DNA of 52,961 nucleotides from Bacteroidales bacterium UBA4893 (GCA_002399025.1 DHCV01000020.1:705-53665); one strand, 5' to 3'. Shown: positions 10,401-18,392, counted from the first letter of the stretch. Program-made: numbers and translations. Notes: generated from the sequence alone by a model not told the origin.

Positions 10401-11004
10401 AAGCATCTTGGTCAATTAGACCAGCCATATCTTCAGTGTTAAGAGCTTCAATTTTTTGAATTTCGTGTGAAGTACGGAAACCATCAAAGAAGTGCATAAA
10501 AGGAATTCTTCCTTTTATTGCTGTAAGGTGAGCAACTCCAGCCAAATCCATAGCCTCTTGAACAGAGTTAGATGCTAACATAGCAAAACCTGTTTGGCGA
10601 CAAGCATAAACATCTGAATGATCTCCAAAGATTGAAAGAGCTTGAGACGCAAGAGTACGAGCTGTTACGTGGAAAACTCCAGGAAGTAATTCTCCTGCAA
10701 TCTTATACATATTAGGAATCATCAATAATAACCCTTGAGAAGCAGTAAATGTTGTAGATAGAGCACCAGCTTGAAGTGAACCATGTAAAGCTCCAGCTGC
10801 ACCTGCTTCAGATTGCATTTCTACAAGCTTAACAGTTTCTCCAAATATGTTTTTTCTTCCGTTAGCTGACCATTCATCAACATATTCTGCCATCGGAGAA
10901 GACGGTGTGATGGGATAAATAGCTGCACATTCAGAAAACATATATGCCACATGAGCTGCTGCTTGATTACCATCGCAAGTCAAAAATTTCTTTTCTTTTG
11001 CCAT
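7471..11004 (-). CDS. nifJ: Pyruvate:ferredoxin (flavodoxin) oxidoreductase, single chain
   Basis: Oxidative decarboxylation of pyruvate to acetyl-CoA and CO2 with reduction of ferredoxin or flavodoxin, in the cytoplasm. At 1177 aa this is the usual length of the homodimeric enzyme. In order: the pyrimidine-binding N-terminus (CDGNQAAAHVAYMFSECAAIYPITPSSPMAE), the transketolase C-terminal-like domain, the gamma domain (GLGADGTVGANKNSIKII), two [4Fe-4S] motifs (CIQCNQCSYVCP near residue 690 and CTGCGNCADVCP near 745), and the TPP/Mg domain (GDGWAYDIGYGG near 965, then MDTEVYSNTGGQASKATPVG). An extra cysteine set for a proximal cluster is visible (ACAGCGETP, later CTCCS and CDICKQ). Monocistronic with its own terminator. 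It feeds acetyl-CoA to acetate formation (ackA is about 18 kb away). Confidence 0.98.
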   Translation of the reverse strand: MAKEKKFLTCDGNQAAAHVAYMFSECAAIYPITPSSPMAEYVDEWSANGRKNIFGETVKLVEMQSEAGAAGALHGSLQAGALSTTFTASQGLLLMIPNMYKIAGELLPGVFHVTARTLASQALSIFGDHSDVYACRQTGFAMLASNSVQEAMDLAGVAHLTAIKGRIPFMHFFDGFRTSHEIQKIEALNTEDMAGLIDQDALRKYRENALNPENPVTRGTAQNPDVFFQAREASNPFYDAIPDLVNDYMQKVGQVTGREHKPFEYYGDPNAENIIVAMGSINDTIKETIDYLAKKGEKVGLISVHLYRPFSSKYFFNVFPKSVKRICVLDRTKEPGANGDPLYLDVVELFNNKENRPMIIGGRYGLSSKDTTPAQVMSVIENLKSSSPRNQFTIGIVDDVTNRSLPVLPEISISEAGTFEAKFYGLGADGTVGANKNSIKIIGDNTDKYCQAYFSYDSKKSGGFTCSHLRFGDTPIRSPYLVTTPDFVACHVFAYLNMYEILKGIKPNGTFLLNSMYNAEDTVKNLPAKIRKELAEKNINFYIIDATEIAEEIGLGNRTNTILQSAFFKIANVIPYELAVSQMKKAIDKSYGNKGENIVKMNYAAVDRGADVIKVEVKKEWANETVGADQTNTNRPEFIKYVVDTINAQEGDALPVSAFTGREDGTFPCGTSQYEKRGIASHVPEWIPENCIQCNQCSYVCPHAVIRPFLINADEKAKIPADTKTLKATGKEFEGLEFRMQVSVLDCTGCGNCADVCPAKTKALVMKPLVSQMEEAKRWESISQNVSYKSHLVDVSKNIKNSQFAKPLFEFSGACAGCGETPYIKLITQLFGDRMMIANATGCSSIYGGSCPSMPYTKNAEGKGPAWANSLFEDNAEFGLGMATATGVMRNRVENLMREGLTCTCCSDEQKELFQKWIDNREDAEITREVYNKLVPTFDTCSCDICKQLKENSQYIVKKSQWIFGGDGWAYDIGYGGLDHVIASGENVNILVMDTEVYSNTGGQASKATPVGAIAKFAAAGKRIRKKDLGMIATTYGYVYVAQVAIGANQSQYLKVIKEAEAYNGPSLIIAYAPCINHGLKLGMGKTQEEGKRAVECGYWHLWRYNPELADQGQNPFTLDSKEPDWAKFQEFINGEVRYSSLKKAFPQEADELFASAEENAKWRYNSYLRMTSQDWK

Positions 11005-11076
11005 TTCTTTTTTTGATTTTTATAAGTGTTTGAATTAAATTCGTTTAAAGTGAATACACCTCACTAAATTAGCCTG

Positions 11077-11084
11077 CAAAGTTA
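11077..11084 (-). promoter_or_regulatory. Putative nifJ promoter (-7 element)
   Basis: On the minus strand this reads TAACTTTG, matching the Bacteroidota -7 consensus TAnnTTTG, about 73 bp upstream of the nifJ ATG. Only a T-rich stretch is present where the -33 TTTG is expected. Confidence 0.5.
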
Positions 11085-11158
11085 CAAAAAAGAAATGGAA
11101 GAAAAAAGAAAAGAACCATATTAATTATTTAGGCAGAATATAACTATTAGAAAACATC

Positions 11159-11400
11159 AACCTCCTTAATTTCTCCAAAGACTTCCTTATTTTAGTTTTT
11201 AAGCCCCTTATTTTACATTTAGAGAAAGATATTGTACTCAAAAAGTCTGACTTTCTAGTATGAAAAGTCTGACTTTTCGGGTTAAAAAGTCAGACTTTTT
11301 GATATCAAACAGCAAGTTAAAAAGTAAAAAGAGGAGGTCTAAAAGTAAAAAGAGGAGGTTTAAAAGTAAAAGCATAAGGTTTAAATAAGTCTAAATCTTT
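11159..11400. repeat. Second array of about 22-bp units, with one flipped core
   Basis: This lies between the divergent nifJ and metallopeptidase genes and fills much of the gene-free stretch 11005-11537. Three units at 11243, 11265 and 11287 keep 22-bp spacing. The first two carry the core AAGTCTGACTT, and the third carries AAGTCAGACTT, its exact reverse complement. Spacers include TCTAGTATGAA. Upstream, units at 11159, 11181 and 11203 have cores related to CTTCCTTATTTTA. Downstream, two 21-bp units start with GAGGAGGT (11331 and 11352), followed by CATAAGGT at 11373. Apart from this array, the stretch shows only promoter-like elements. Confidence 0.8.
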
Positions 11401-11493
11401 CTTCAATCAAATAACTACTTCTTTAACGCAGATAGAATTTATTATTAATTGACAAGTAAAACGGTAAAAACTCCTTAATAAAGAAAATAGTAC

Positions 11494-11501
11494 TATATTT
11501 G
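11494..11501 (+). promoter_or_regulatory. Putative promoter of the metallopeptidase lipoprotein gene
   Basis: TATATTTG matches TAnnTTTG 36 bp before the ATG at 11538. No clear TTTG is seen at -33. Confidence 0.45.
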
Positions 11502-11537
11502 CAAGGTAAATAGAATTAATAATTAAAATCTTTTGAA

Positions 11538-13103
11538 ATGAAAAAGTTAGTATTACTTATCTTGCCGTTTCTATTCTTTGCTTGTAGCAATGATGATTTA
11601 GAAACAAATAATAATTTCTCTAATAAATCAGAACTAACTTTTGAAGATGAAATTGTTTTAGGGGATAAACTACCTAATCCCTATTCTGTTACCAATATGG
11701 AAAGAGCCCTTGAAGCATTAGGAAGCACAGGAGCAAATACCGAAGGAGTTGAAATCACTACAACTGATTTGTATGTTAGATTCCTACCAGCAGACACTTC
11801 TCAATTGGAAATTCTTTATTCTAACGAAGGGATTGCTTTTTTTGACTATCCATTAGATTATGAAATTGCCAAAGAGGGATCTTATTATAAAGATCCAAGT
11901 ATTCCTGAGGGGAATTATTCATGGCTATATACAACCGTGCCTGTTGGCTTTAATTTCCCCGCAAACATACAATATGAAATATTGGAAGAATGTTTTATTC
12001 CAAAGGATGACGCTCTAGAAATTTATACTCAATTAGAACAAACCTCATTTGAAAGATTGGGATTATTAGATTGGATAGATAATTCTAAAGCCTGGCTTGT
12101 TCGCCCTTCAGGTACATTAAAGGTTTATGATACAAAGTCTCAAACTTATGAACCAATAAAAGGAGTTAAAGTTGTAGGACATACTATTGTTAAGTGGGCT
12201 TCTGGTTTTACTAATGAAAATGGATATTATTCTCTTAATAGGAAGTTTTTTACAAACCTTAATTATGTAATATCTTATGATAATATTAGAAATTTTACTG
12301 TACGTTACCCTGTATTTTTTGGAATACACTTAATGGGAGTACATGGGAAAAGTGGACACAATAAAAACATTTCTGATGGATCAGTTGCGTGGGCATTATC
12401 TACAATTAATAACTCAGCTTATGATTATTATAAAATGTGTTCTAGTACTGGCATTTCTACTCCACCTTCCAATTTAAAGATTTTACTTGTTAAAAATGTT
12501 CTTGGCAGTTCAGCTCCTATGCTAAGAAGAGTTTGGCATCCTATTGGAGCAAATTCAAATGCCGCTTGGAGTAATTTTTTTACTAATATGTTAGGGTATG
12601 GATTAACAGCAACAATCTTAAATAATACTATTTTAAAATTAGTAGGTCCAGATATTACAATAAAATATAATAGCAATTCTACATCTATGAGTATGTATAA
12701 CACGGTTAATCACGAATTGGCTCATGCAAGCCATTTTAGAACAGTAGGAAGTGAATATTGGGCTAAATATATTAGCTATATAATGACATATGGAGCTTAT
12801 GGAGATATAACAAAGCGTAATTCTGGTATATGTGCTGTTGGAGAAATGTGGGGATATGCTATAGGAAATATACAAGTTCATGATAAGTATAATACAACTT
12901 TAAATTATAGTCCCGATGATAATTGGTTCCAATATATGATTGTACAATCTTTAATATCTGAAGGTTATTTTACAAAAAAACAAATTTACGATTGTTTAAC
13001 CACTGATGTTAAATCTCATGAAGATTTAAAACAGAAATTAATTGAGAGACATTATGATAAACAAGCGATTATTAATCAAATATTTCAATATTATGGCTTC
13101 TAA
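11538..13103 (+). CDS. HELAH zinc-metallopeptidase-like lipoprotein
   Basis: Lipoprotein of 521 aa: MKKLVLLILPFLFFAC gives a lipobox ending at Cys16. Residues about 200-240 (KGVKVVGHTIVKWASGFTNE..GYYSL) look like a carboxypeptidase-regulatory beta-sandwich. The motif HELAH (His392, Glu393, His396) in NTVNHELAHASHF is an HExxH zinc-peptidase signature. VGEMWGY (Glu436) downstream could supply the third ligand, as in gluzincins. I therefore infer a surface or periplasmic metalloprotease, but the exact family is not recognised. The gene's last 11 bases are also the first 11 bases of the next gene, so the two are translationally linked. Confidence 0.8.
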   Translation: MKKLVLLILPFLFFACSNDDLETNNNFSNKSELTFEDEIVLGDKLPNPYSVTNMERALEALGSTGANTEGVEITTTDLYVRFLPADTSQLEILYSNEGIAFFDYPLDYEIAKEGSYYKDPSIPEGNYSWLYTTVPVGFNFPANIQYEILEECFIPKDDALEIYTQLEQTSFERLGLLDWIDNSKAWLVRPSGTLKVYDTKSQTYEPIKGVKVVGHTIVKWASGFTNENGYYSLNRKFFTNLNYVISYDNIRNFTVRYPVFFGIHLMGVHGKSGHNKNISDGSVAWALSTINNSAYDYYKMCSSTGISTPPSNLKILLVKNVLGSSAPMLRRVWHPIGANSNAAWSNFFTNMLGYGLTATILNNTILKLVGPDITIKYNSNSTSMSMYNTVNHELAHASHFRTVGSEYWAKYISYIMTYGAYGDITKRNSGICAVGEMWGYAIGNIQVHDKYNTTLNYSPDDNWFQYMIVQSLISEGYFTKKQIYDCLTTDVKSHEDLKQKLIERHYDKQAIINQIFQYYGF

Positions 13104-13569
13104 ATATAAAATAATAAGTATTATAATTCTTTTAATGGGTATAGCTGTATTCCTTACCTCTTGCGACCCAGAGGAGTATTTAGACCCCACTAATAGAGTT
13201 CTCCATTATGTGAAAAATAACACAAATGATGATTTGATAATTAAAAGATCACATGGCACTTCAGTTATTCAAGAATCTACAATCATTCTAAAGAAAGACT
13301 CTATAGCCTTATTTTCAACTGGTGCTCTTGCTAAAGAAACAAATTATTTTGAAACAATTTTTCAAAATATTGTAATAGATATAAGTATCTTTATTTACTC
13401 CAAAGATAGTGTTTTATTAAAGACGTGGAATCGTTTCTATACCGATAACACCCAAAAGCAATTCTTCAGAGAGAGTGATTGGGTAAAGAGAGTATATGAG
13501 AAGAACGAAGGGAAAATATATAAATACCACGAATATACTTTTACAATTAATCAAGAGGACTTAAACTAA
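13093..13569 (+). CDS. Small lipoprotein, first copy of a tandem pair
   Basis: Predicted lipoprotein of 158 aa. I start at ATG 13093, not at an earlier in-frame codon, because MASKYKIISIIILLMGIAVF..TSC gives a lipoprotein signal and the neighbouring paralogue begins the same way (MAS). The start sequence ATGGCTTCTAA doubles as the end of the upstream peptidase gene. The C-terminal 57 residues (IYSKDSVLLKTWNRFYTDN.. to INQEDLN) are nearly identical to those of the next gene, while the middle differs. No known domain recognised. The link to the peptidase gene suggests a shared envelope role, such as substrate, partner or inhibitor; this is inference. Confidence 0.8.
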   Translation: MASKYKIISIIILLMGIAVFLTSCDPEEYLDPTNRVLHYVKNNTNDDLIIKRSHGTSVIQESTIILKKDSIALFSTGALAKETNYFETIFQNIVIDISIFIYSKDSVLLKTWNRFYTDNTQKQFFRESDWVKRVYEKNEGKIYKYHEYTFTINQEDLN

Positions 13570-14142
13570 TAAACAAGAAATAATTAATTTAAAATTTGAA
13601 GAAAATGGCTTCTAATAATTTTTATAAAATAATATTTAATACCATATTACTAGTCAGCCTTTCAATAATCTTTTTGGCTAGTTCCTGTGACCCAGCAGAA
13701 CCTGAAGATCCAGATAATAAGACCATGCATTATCTTAATAATACTACTACAGAAGACTTAATAATATATATACTACCTTCTGTTTCTTCTCTCTCTGACT
13801 CCATATTTTATTGTCCGAAAGGAATGAACTCTATAATCAAGAGAGGACATTTTAATTCCACAACCTCTTGTGCTAATCCTTTTGATGCATTGTATAATTG
13901 GAGAAATTCTGATTCTAATATTTATGCTTATATTTACTCCAAAGATAGTGTTTTATTAAAGACGTGGAATCGTTTCTATACCGATAGCACCCAAAAGCAA
14001 TTCTTCAGAGAGAGCGATTGGACAAAGAGAGTATATGAGAAGAACGAAGGGAAAATATATAAATACCACGAATATACTTTTACTCTTAATCAAGAGGATT
14101 TAAACTAATAAATAAATAATTAATTTAAAATTTGAAGAAAAT
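13392..14142 (+). repeat. Tandem duplication covering the two small lipoproteins
   Basis: The 3' parts of the two genes, with their 3' flanks (13392-13606 and 13931-14142), are almost identical at base level. They include the intergenic string TTAATTTAAAATTTGAAG. Identity stops at the next ATGGCTTCTAA in copy 1 and at a palindromic CGTCGTGCGGGAT element in copy 2. The 5' halves share only general similarity, so conversion of the 3' half is more likely than a very recent whole-gene duplication. Confidence 0.85.
13605..14108 (+). CDS. Small lipoprotein, second copy of the tandem pair
   Basis: Predicted lipoprotein of 167 aa, started at ATG 13605 (MASNNFYKIIFNTILL). A TTG three codons earlier is possible but would break the match to its paralogue. 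The lipobox is LASSC, followed by DPAEPEDPDNK, parallel to CDPEEYLDPTNR in the upstream copy. A conserved HYLNNTTTEDLII segment follows, then a unique middle, then the shared C-terminus (YSKDSVLLKTWNRFYTDS.. to LNQEDLN). Probably in the same transcript as the peptidase gene. Function unknown. Confidence 0.8.
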   Translation: MASNNFYKIIFNTILLVSLSIIFLASSCDPAEPEDPDNKTMHYLNNTTTEDLIIYILPSVSSLSDSIFYCPKGMNSIIKRGHFNSTTSCANPFDALYNWRNSDSNIYAYIYSKDSVLLKTWNRFYTDSTQKQFFRESDWTKRVYEKNEGKIYKYHEYTFTLNQEDLN

Positions 14143-14143
14143 T

Positions 14144-14234
14144 CGTCGTGCGGGATATGTTATCCCTCACTTCTTTATTATTAGGATGTCTTTGCAGAGC
14201 AAAGCGGTAAACCGATAAGTAATCCGATACTTAT
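14144..14234. repeat. REP-like cluster of short hairpins
   Basis: This starts with CGTCGTGCGGGAT (14144-14156), which is also found at 52942-52954. The first hairpin is GTGCGGGATA, loop TGT, TATCCCTCAC (14148-14170), with one mismatch. Further small palindromes follow: CTTTGC/GCAAAG (14190-14204), CGGT/ACCG (about 14205-14214) and ATAAGTA/TACTTAT (14215-14234). The last overlaps the stop of the minus-strand gene and may end its transcript. GC-richer short palindromes of this kind resemble REP elements mobilised by TnpA-REP (RAYT) transposases. No such transposase is in the window. Confidence 0.6.
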
Positions 14235-16357
14235 TCATTGATTAATTCTTTTCTGCAAATATACAATTTCTTCTTTAATAGGAATGCTTTACGGATTACA
14301 AATCCTGTTGTATTAAGAACTTTAGGAGCATAGCCATTTAACCAATCTATTTGATTTTCTCCATTATTATTTTTATAAGAAGCGCAAATAATCCCATCTC
14401 CTCTAACGAAAAAGATATTCCCATCTAAACCTGCCTTTATTTCTGAATTTAATCTAATATTATTATAGCTTAATTCTGTTTTGTCTTTAAGCTCATCAAA
14501 CCATTGATTATCTATAGAACCAAAATTAATAACGTGCGAATCAACATGTCCAAAAGATATATTGTTTATTGCAGTATCAAAATCATCCACATATTGCAAA
14601 GTATCAGGAAGAATAAGATTTTCTATGTCAGCACACCCTCTCATAGTTTTGTATGTTGGAGCAGTTACAGTTTCAAATGATGGGAAATCTTCTTCAAATA
14701 AAATAGAATATTTTTTTGCATTACGAATAATATCATCTTTTGCTACTCCCCTAAAGTCAAGACTTGTTGTAATTGCACAAGCAAGAGGATTAGTTACTAT
14801 CATTGCCGTTTCGTCTCCATTGCTTCGAATAGTATAACGTAAATTATAATTATCATTTACATACCTATTTGTTCCGTCTGAATATGTATGTTCATCAAGA
14901 AATTTGTCTAAAGTTAAGCCAGTTATATTCTGAGGATATTGCAAAGTATTAATTTCATAAGGCTTAACAATATTAAACAAATCATGATTATCCTTTTTTG
15001 TTGCAATAATGGTTGAAGAATCGGTACTTAGAATATTTTTTCTAACTAAAAATGCTAATTGACGGGCTAAAGGACTAACATAATTGCGATATACTTCGGG
15101 AAATTTTGCCCGAGTAAATCTGTCTGTAAAATTAGGATTAAAAGGTTCATGATTTTGATAAGCAGTTTGCAAGTCCCAAAACCAAATTCCTTTTGAACCA
15201 TGAATTATTGATGAATAAGCTTGAAACCATAACCAATTTGCATTATGAATTGAAGTATCAGAATGAAATACAGATTTCCATGTAAGTAATGTATCTAAAC
15301 GTGATGTATCTACAGGATTTTTTGAGTATAATACCAGTTAGCAGATATTCCAATTAAATCATGCACTTCATTAACATGTGTATATGCCCAGTCTATAGTT
15401 TTAAAATTTCCCAAATAATGAAAGCCTTTATTAGCATAATTTTGTTCAAACCAGTATGGCACAAATGAAAAATATGACCCATCAAAAAATACATCAGGCA
15501 TATTATTCCCCATAATAGGAGGATAAATATACATCCATGGCTGGCATCCAAGATTATTTAAAGTGTCGATTGATTCATGTTCAATTACGCTATCAAAAAT
15601 TTCTCTTCCATGATTAGCCTCACAAACAATAAGTTTATTTTTTTCTAATCCAAGAGAATCATTAAGCTGTCTAAAATGCTCTATTGCTTTTGAAACCATT
15701 ATTGGTGGTACTTCGGTATTAATATTAAAAGGGGTAACTCTGTTCCAATCCGGATGAAAAAAATCTGTTGGATTAAAGAAATGCTGATATGAAGCTTCTT
15801 CTGTCATATAATATCCCCAAATAACATCCTTTAAGTTTGGGTCCGAATAAACTTCTTTTATCAATTTATCTAAGTTCGGACGGGCAGTGCAATTTGAATC
15901 ATCAGGATAAGGACTAAAGTCATAAATATTAGTATCATCTTCTATAATATTTGGATATGCATAATAGGGGTATGTACCTTGATTAAAAACCGTGTCAGGT
16001 CTATAAAAAGTTCGCAAATGAGGAATATATTGCATATTATTATTTTTAAAAAGCTCTAAAAGCTTTCTCATAAATAATGGCTTTGTTGTATAGATATTAG
16101 GAAAATAGTCTATTGCTATATTAAAACCATCTTCCCTAAGCACATTATAAATGGCTAGTTGGATAAATAGAAGACCATAGTGGCTCTGAATGAGGTTGAT
16201 TATTTGTGTCACAACAATGATTTGGATTAGTTGTCATATAACTAGTACTATAGATACCTATTTTAAAATCATTCTTAGGTTTAATGGTGTCTTGAGAAAA
16301 GACTTTTCCATAAGTCGAGATAAATAATACTAATAAAATAAGAAATAACTTTTTCAT
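14231..16357 (-). pseudogene. Frameshifted secreted TIM-barrel-like protein gene
   Basis: Three open frames together make one protein of about 708 aa. Segment 1 (16357 to about 16150) has the signal peptide MKKLFLILLVLFISTYGKVFSQ. Segment 2 (about 16150 to 15318) is in a shifted frame. Segment 3 (15323 to 14231) returns to the first frame. At the T6 run 15318-15323, one extra base turns WYYTQKIL-stop into WYYTQKNPVDTSRLDTLL and joins segment 2 to WKSVFHSD and GSKGIWFWDLQTAYQNHEP. Near 16149-16151, removing one base joins SIYPTSH to YNVLREDGFNIAID. The body (GYYMTEEASYQHFF, CEANHGREIFDSV, GIWFWDL, YVSPLARQLAFLVRKNIL) resembles a glycoside-hydrolase TIM barrel, but no family is certain. No T9SS C-terminal domain is seen. 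The shifts are either real decay or two homopolymer sequence errors. Confidence 0.8.
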
Positions 16358-16368
16358 AATATAAAATT

Positions 16369-17355
16369 TTATTGTTTAATAATTTTCTTATTCCCTACTA
16401 TTAAGTTTTCACTATTTAAAACTTTTAGTATATAAACACCTGCTTTCAAATTATTAAGACTCAAATTTGTTTCATCATTATTTATCTTTGCACTTAATAC
16501 TTCTTTTCCCATAATATCATAGACAAACAATGATCCTCCTTTTAGTTGTTTTGTTTGTATTGTAATATTATCTTTTGCTGGATTAGGATATGCTATAAAT
16601 TCTAATTCTTCTTTCTTTAAATCCTCAAGTCCTATACATGTACTATAATCATAAATATCCAAATTAGGAGCAGATCTATATGCTTCTACACTTTCACATG
16701 GGACTATAATAGTAGAGGAAATATCGCCTAAAGAGTATCGTCCGGCTACAGGAGGGTTTAAGGCATGACAAATAACTACCTCAGAGGGGCAAGCATAATC
16801 CCCAATATGAGAAATTGAATTGCCTAATATTACCCCTTTTAGTCCTGAATAAAGAAAAGCCTCACTACCTATTGAAGTAACATAGTCTGGAATATTAATA
16901 TATTTTAGATTATAACAATGATAGCAAACTGTCTCACCAATTACCATTTCAGTTGTAGAAGTAGGAGAAAAATTAATTGAATTTAGATTTTCACAATATT
17001 CAAAGGCATGACTTTCAATAGTTGCAATTGTTCCTGGTAAGGTTATAGATGTAATTCTTCCATTATAAAAAGCATATTCTCCAATAGTACTTACTGTATA
17101 AGTTTTTCCATTAAAAGTAACTGTTGAAGGAATAGTAATGTCTCCGTTGTATCCTTTACCAGAAACTGTTACCCAACCTTGAAAAATTTGAATTGTTCCT
17201 TCATATGTAACTTGCACAGTTGAATCCGAACCAGCAATAAATCTGTAAAAAATGGTATCGCCGTTATTGTTAACAGCCCAAAAATCATAAGCAAAAGCTT
17301 TTTGACTAAAGCCAATTGATAACAATAATACTAAAGCTAATAATAATTTTTTCAT
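16369..17355 (-). CDS. BspA-like leucine-rich-repeat T9SS cargo
   Basis: Secreted protein of 328 aa. The signal peptide is MKKLLLALVLLLSIGFSQKAFA. Residues about 85-190 are BspA-type LRRs (TISEYAFYNGRITSITLPGTI, IESHAFEYCENLNSINFSP, YVTSIGSEAFLYSGLKGVIL), a family of surface proteins often used in binding. The C-terminal 75 residues are a T9SS type A sorting domain (FIAYPNPAKDNITIQTKQL.. to NKKIIKQ). It lies 11 bp upstream of the frameshifted gene in the same direction, so the two probably form one transcript. The ligand is unknown. Confidence 0.9.
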   Translation of the reverse strand: MKKLLLALVLLLSIGFSQKAFAYDFWAVNNNGDTIFYRFIAGSDSTVQVTYEGTIQIFQGWVTVSGKGYNGDITIPSTVTFNGKTYTVSTIGEYAFYNGRITSITLPGTIATIESHAFEYCENLNSINFSPTSTTEMVIGETVCYHCYNLKYINIPDYVTSIGSEAFLYSGLKGVILGNSISHIGDYACPSEVVICHALNPPVAGRYSLGDISSTIIVPCESVEAYRSAPNLDIYDYSTCIGLEDLKKEELEFIAYPNPAKDNITIQTKQLKGGSLFVYDIMGKEVLSAKINNDETNLSLNNLKAGVYILKVLNSENLIVGNKKIIKQ

Positions 17356-17502
17356 AATTATTTTTTTTATTATTTATTGGTGGTTTTTTACGGCTGATGA
17401 GAATTGCATCTCATAGATAAAAATACAAGAGAATAATGCTTATTCTGTAAATTTAAGTTGTCATTAAACATGATAAATAGATTAAGATTATAATTGTTGT
17501 CG

Positions 17503-17534
17503 CAAAAATAATTGTTTTTATATTAATTTGCAAG
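17503..17534 (-). promoter_or_regulatory. Putative promoter of the BspA-like gene
   Basis: On the minus strand: CTTG, 20 bp, then TATTTTTG (matching TAnnTTTG) about 150 bp before the ATG. The gene-free stretch 17356-17701 otherwise holds only this and the terminator at 17620-17673. Confidence 0.5.
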
Positions 17535-17619
17535 TAAATAGAGAATTATTTTAAAAATGCTCTTAACTATGAATTAATTTATTGTGTTAAATGCTTGTTA
17601 ATTAGCTAATAAAGCTTAG

Positions 17620-17673
17620 AAAAAATAAACTTAACTTTTTTGCGTAACCTTAGTTTAAATTACTCTAAGTTTA
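17620..17673 (-). terminator. Terminator of the three-gene T9SS cargo operon
   Basis: On the minus strand, arms TAAACTTA (17673-17666) and TAAGTTTA (17633-17626) are followed by TTTTTTC, about 28 bp after the stop of the last cargo gene. The loop is long, so confidence is moderate. Confidence 0.55.
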
Positions 17674-17701
17674 ACTTGCCTATACCTTTTTCAAAGTCAA
17701 T

Positions 17702-18388
17702 TTATTTCTTAATTATCTTTCTGTTAATGATTGCGTCTTTATGTTTAAGTTTTAATATATAGGTATCTTTCTTTAGGAAGTCTAAATCAATAGTTCTATT
17801 ATTATATATTTCTTTTCTCAAAACTTCTCTTCCAAATAAATCAATTACACTTAAGTTAATTGGATATTTATCTGAACTTATATTTATTTCTTTGTCGAAT
17901 AGTGTTGGATAGATTTTTATATCTAAACTAAAATCAGGAATCTCTTTAAGACCAACTTCAACTAATTCTGTTCTAATAATTGTATCGCTGTAAAATGTAT
18001 CAATAGTTGTTATTATATATGACTGGAATAAAAGAGACATTAAGTTAGGAATAAAATATATTATTGTATCAAATTCTTGATTAAATATTGAAACATAAGC
18101 TTCGGTTAGCATACTATCTTGAAATGAGTAAAAAGGAATATCTGTCCATTCACTATCTGATTTAATATGTATCCCTTTTTCAATAATAGAATCCGAAACA
18201 GAATTCAAACTTGAATATATTTCTATTCTATGGAACATACAGAGCGTATCAGTTATATCTTGCGGAACATTATGTGGTAGAATGTTTGTTAATGAATCCA
18301 AGCTAACAGTATTATTAACTTGAGAATAACTAAACTTGCTTGAAAGGGTAATTAAGCAAATTACTAAAATGAAGAATAACTTTTTCAT
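17702..18388 (-). CDS. T9SS cargo protein, chimeric paralogue (third in operon)
   Basis: Secreted protein of 228 aa. The signal peptide MKKLFFILVICLITLSSKFS and the C-terminal sorting domain (IYPTLFDKEINISSDKYPIN.. to INRKIIKK) are almost the same as in the gene at 19076-19996. The middle (IYSSLNSVSDSIIEKGIHI, FDTIIYFI, LLFQSYIITTIDTFYSDTII, VGLKEI) aligns instead with the gene at 18393-19067. The sorting domain starts YPT rather than YPN. No catalytic motif is visible. The gene is 4 bp from its neighbour. The mosaic structure points to recombination within the cluster. Function unknown. Confidence 0.85.
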   Translation of the reverse strand: MKKLFFILVICLITLSSKFSYSQVNNTVSLDSLTNILPHNVPQDITDTLCMFHRIEIYSSLNSVSDSIIEKGIHIKSDSEWTDIPFYSFQDSMLTEAYVSIFNQEFDTIIYFIPNLMSLLFQSYIITTIDTFYSDTIIRTELVEVGLKEIPDFSLDIKIYPTLFDKEINISSDKYPINLSVIDLFGREVLRKEIYNNRTIDLDFLKKDTYILKLKHKDAIINRKIIKK

Positions 18389-18392
18389 AAGG

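Noticed and set aside
15310..16212. An independent gene starting at GTG 16212
   Set aside because: Its first about 20 codons overlap the signal-peptide segment in another frame, and its end joins the next segment after a one-base correction. It is a piece of the frameshifted gene.
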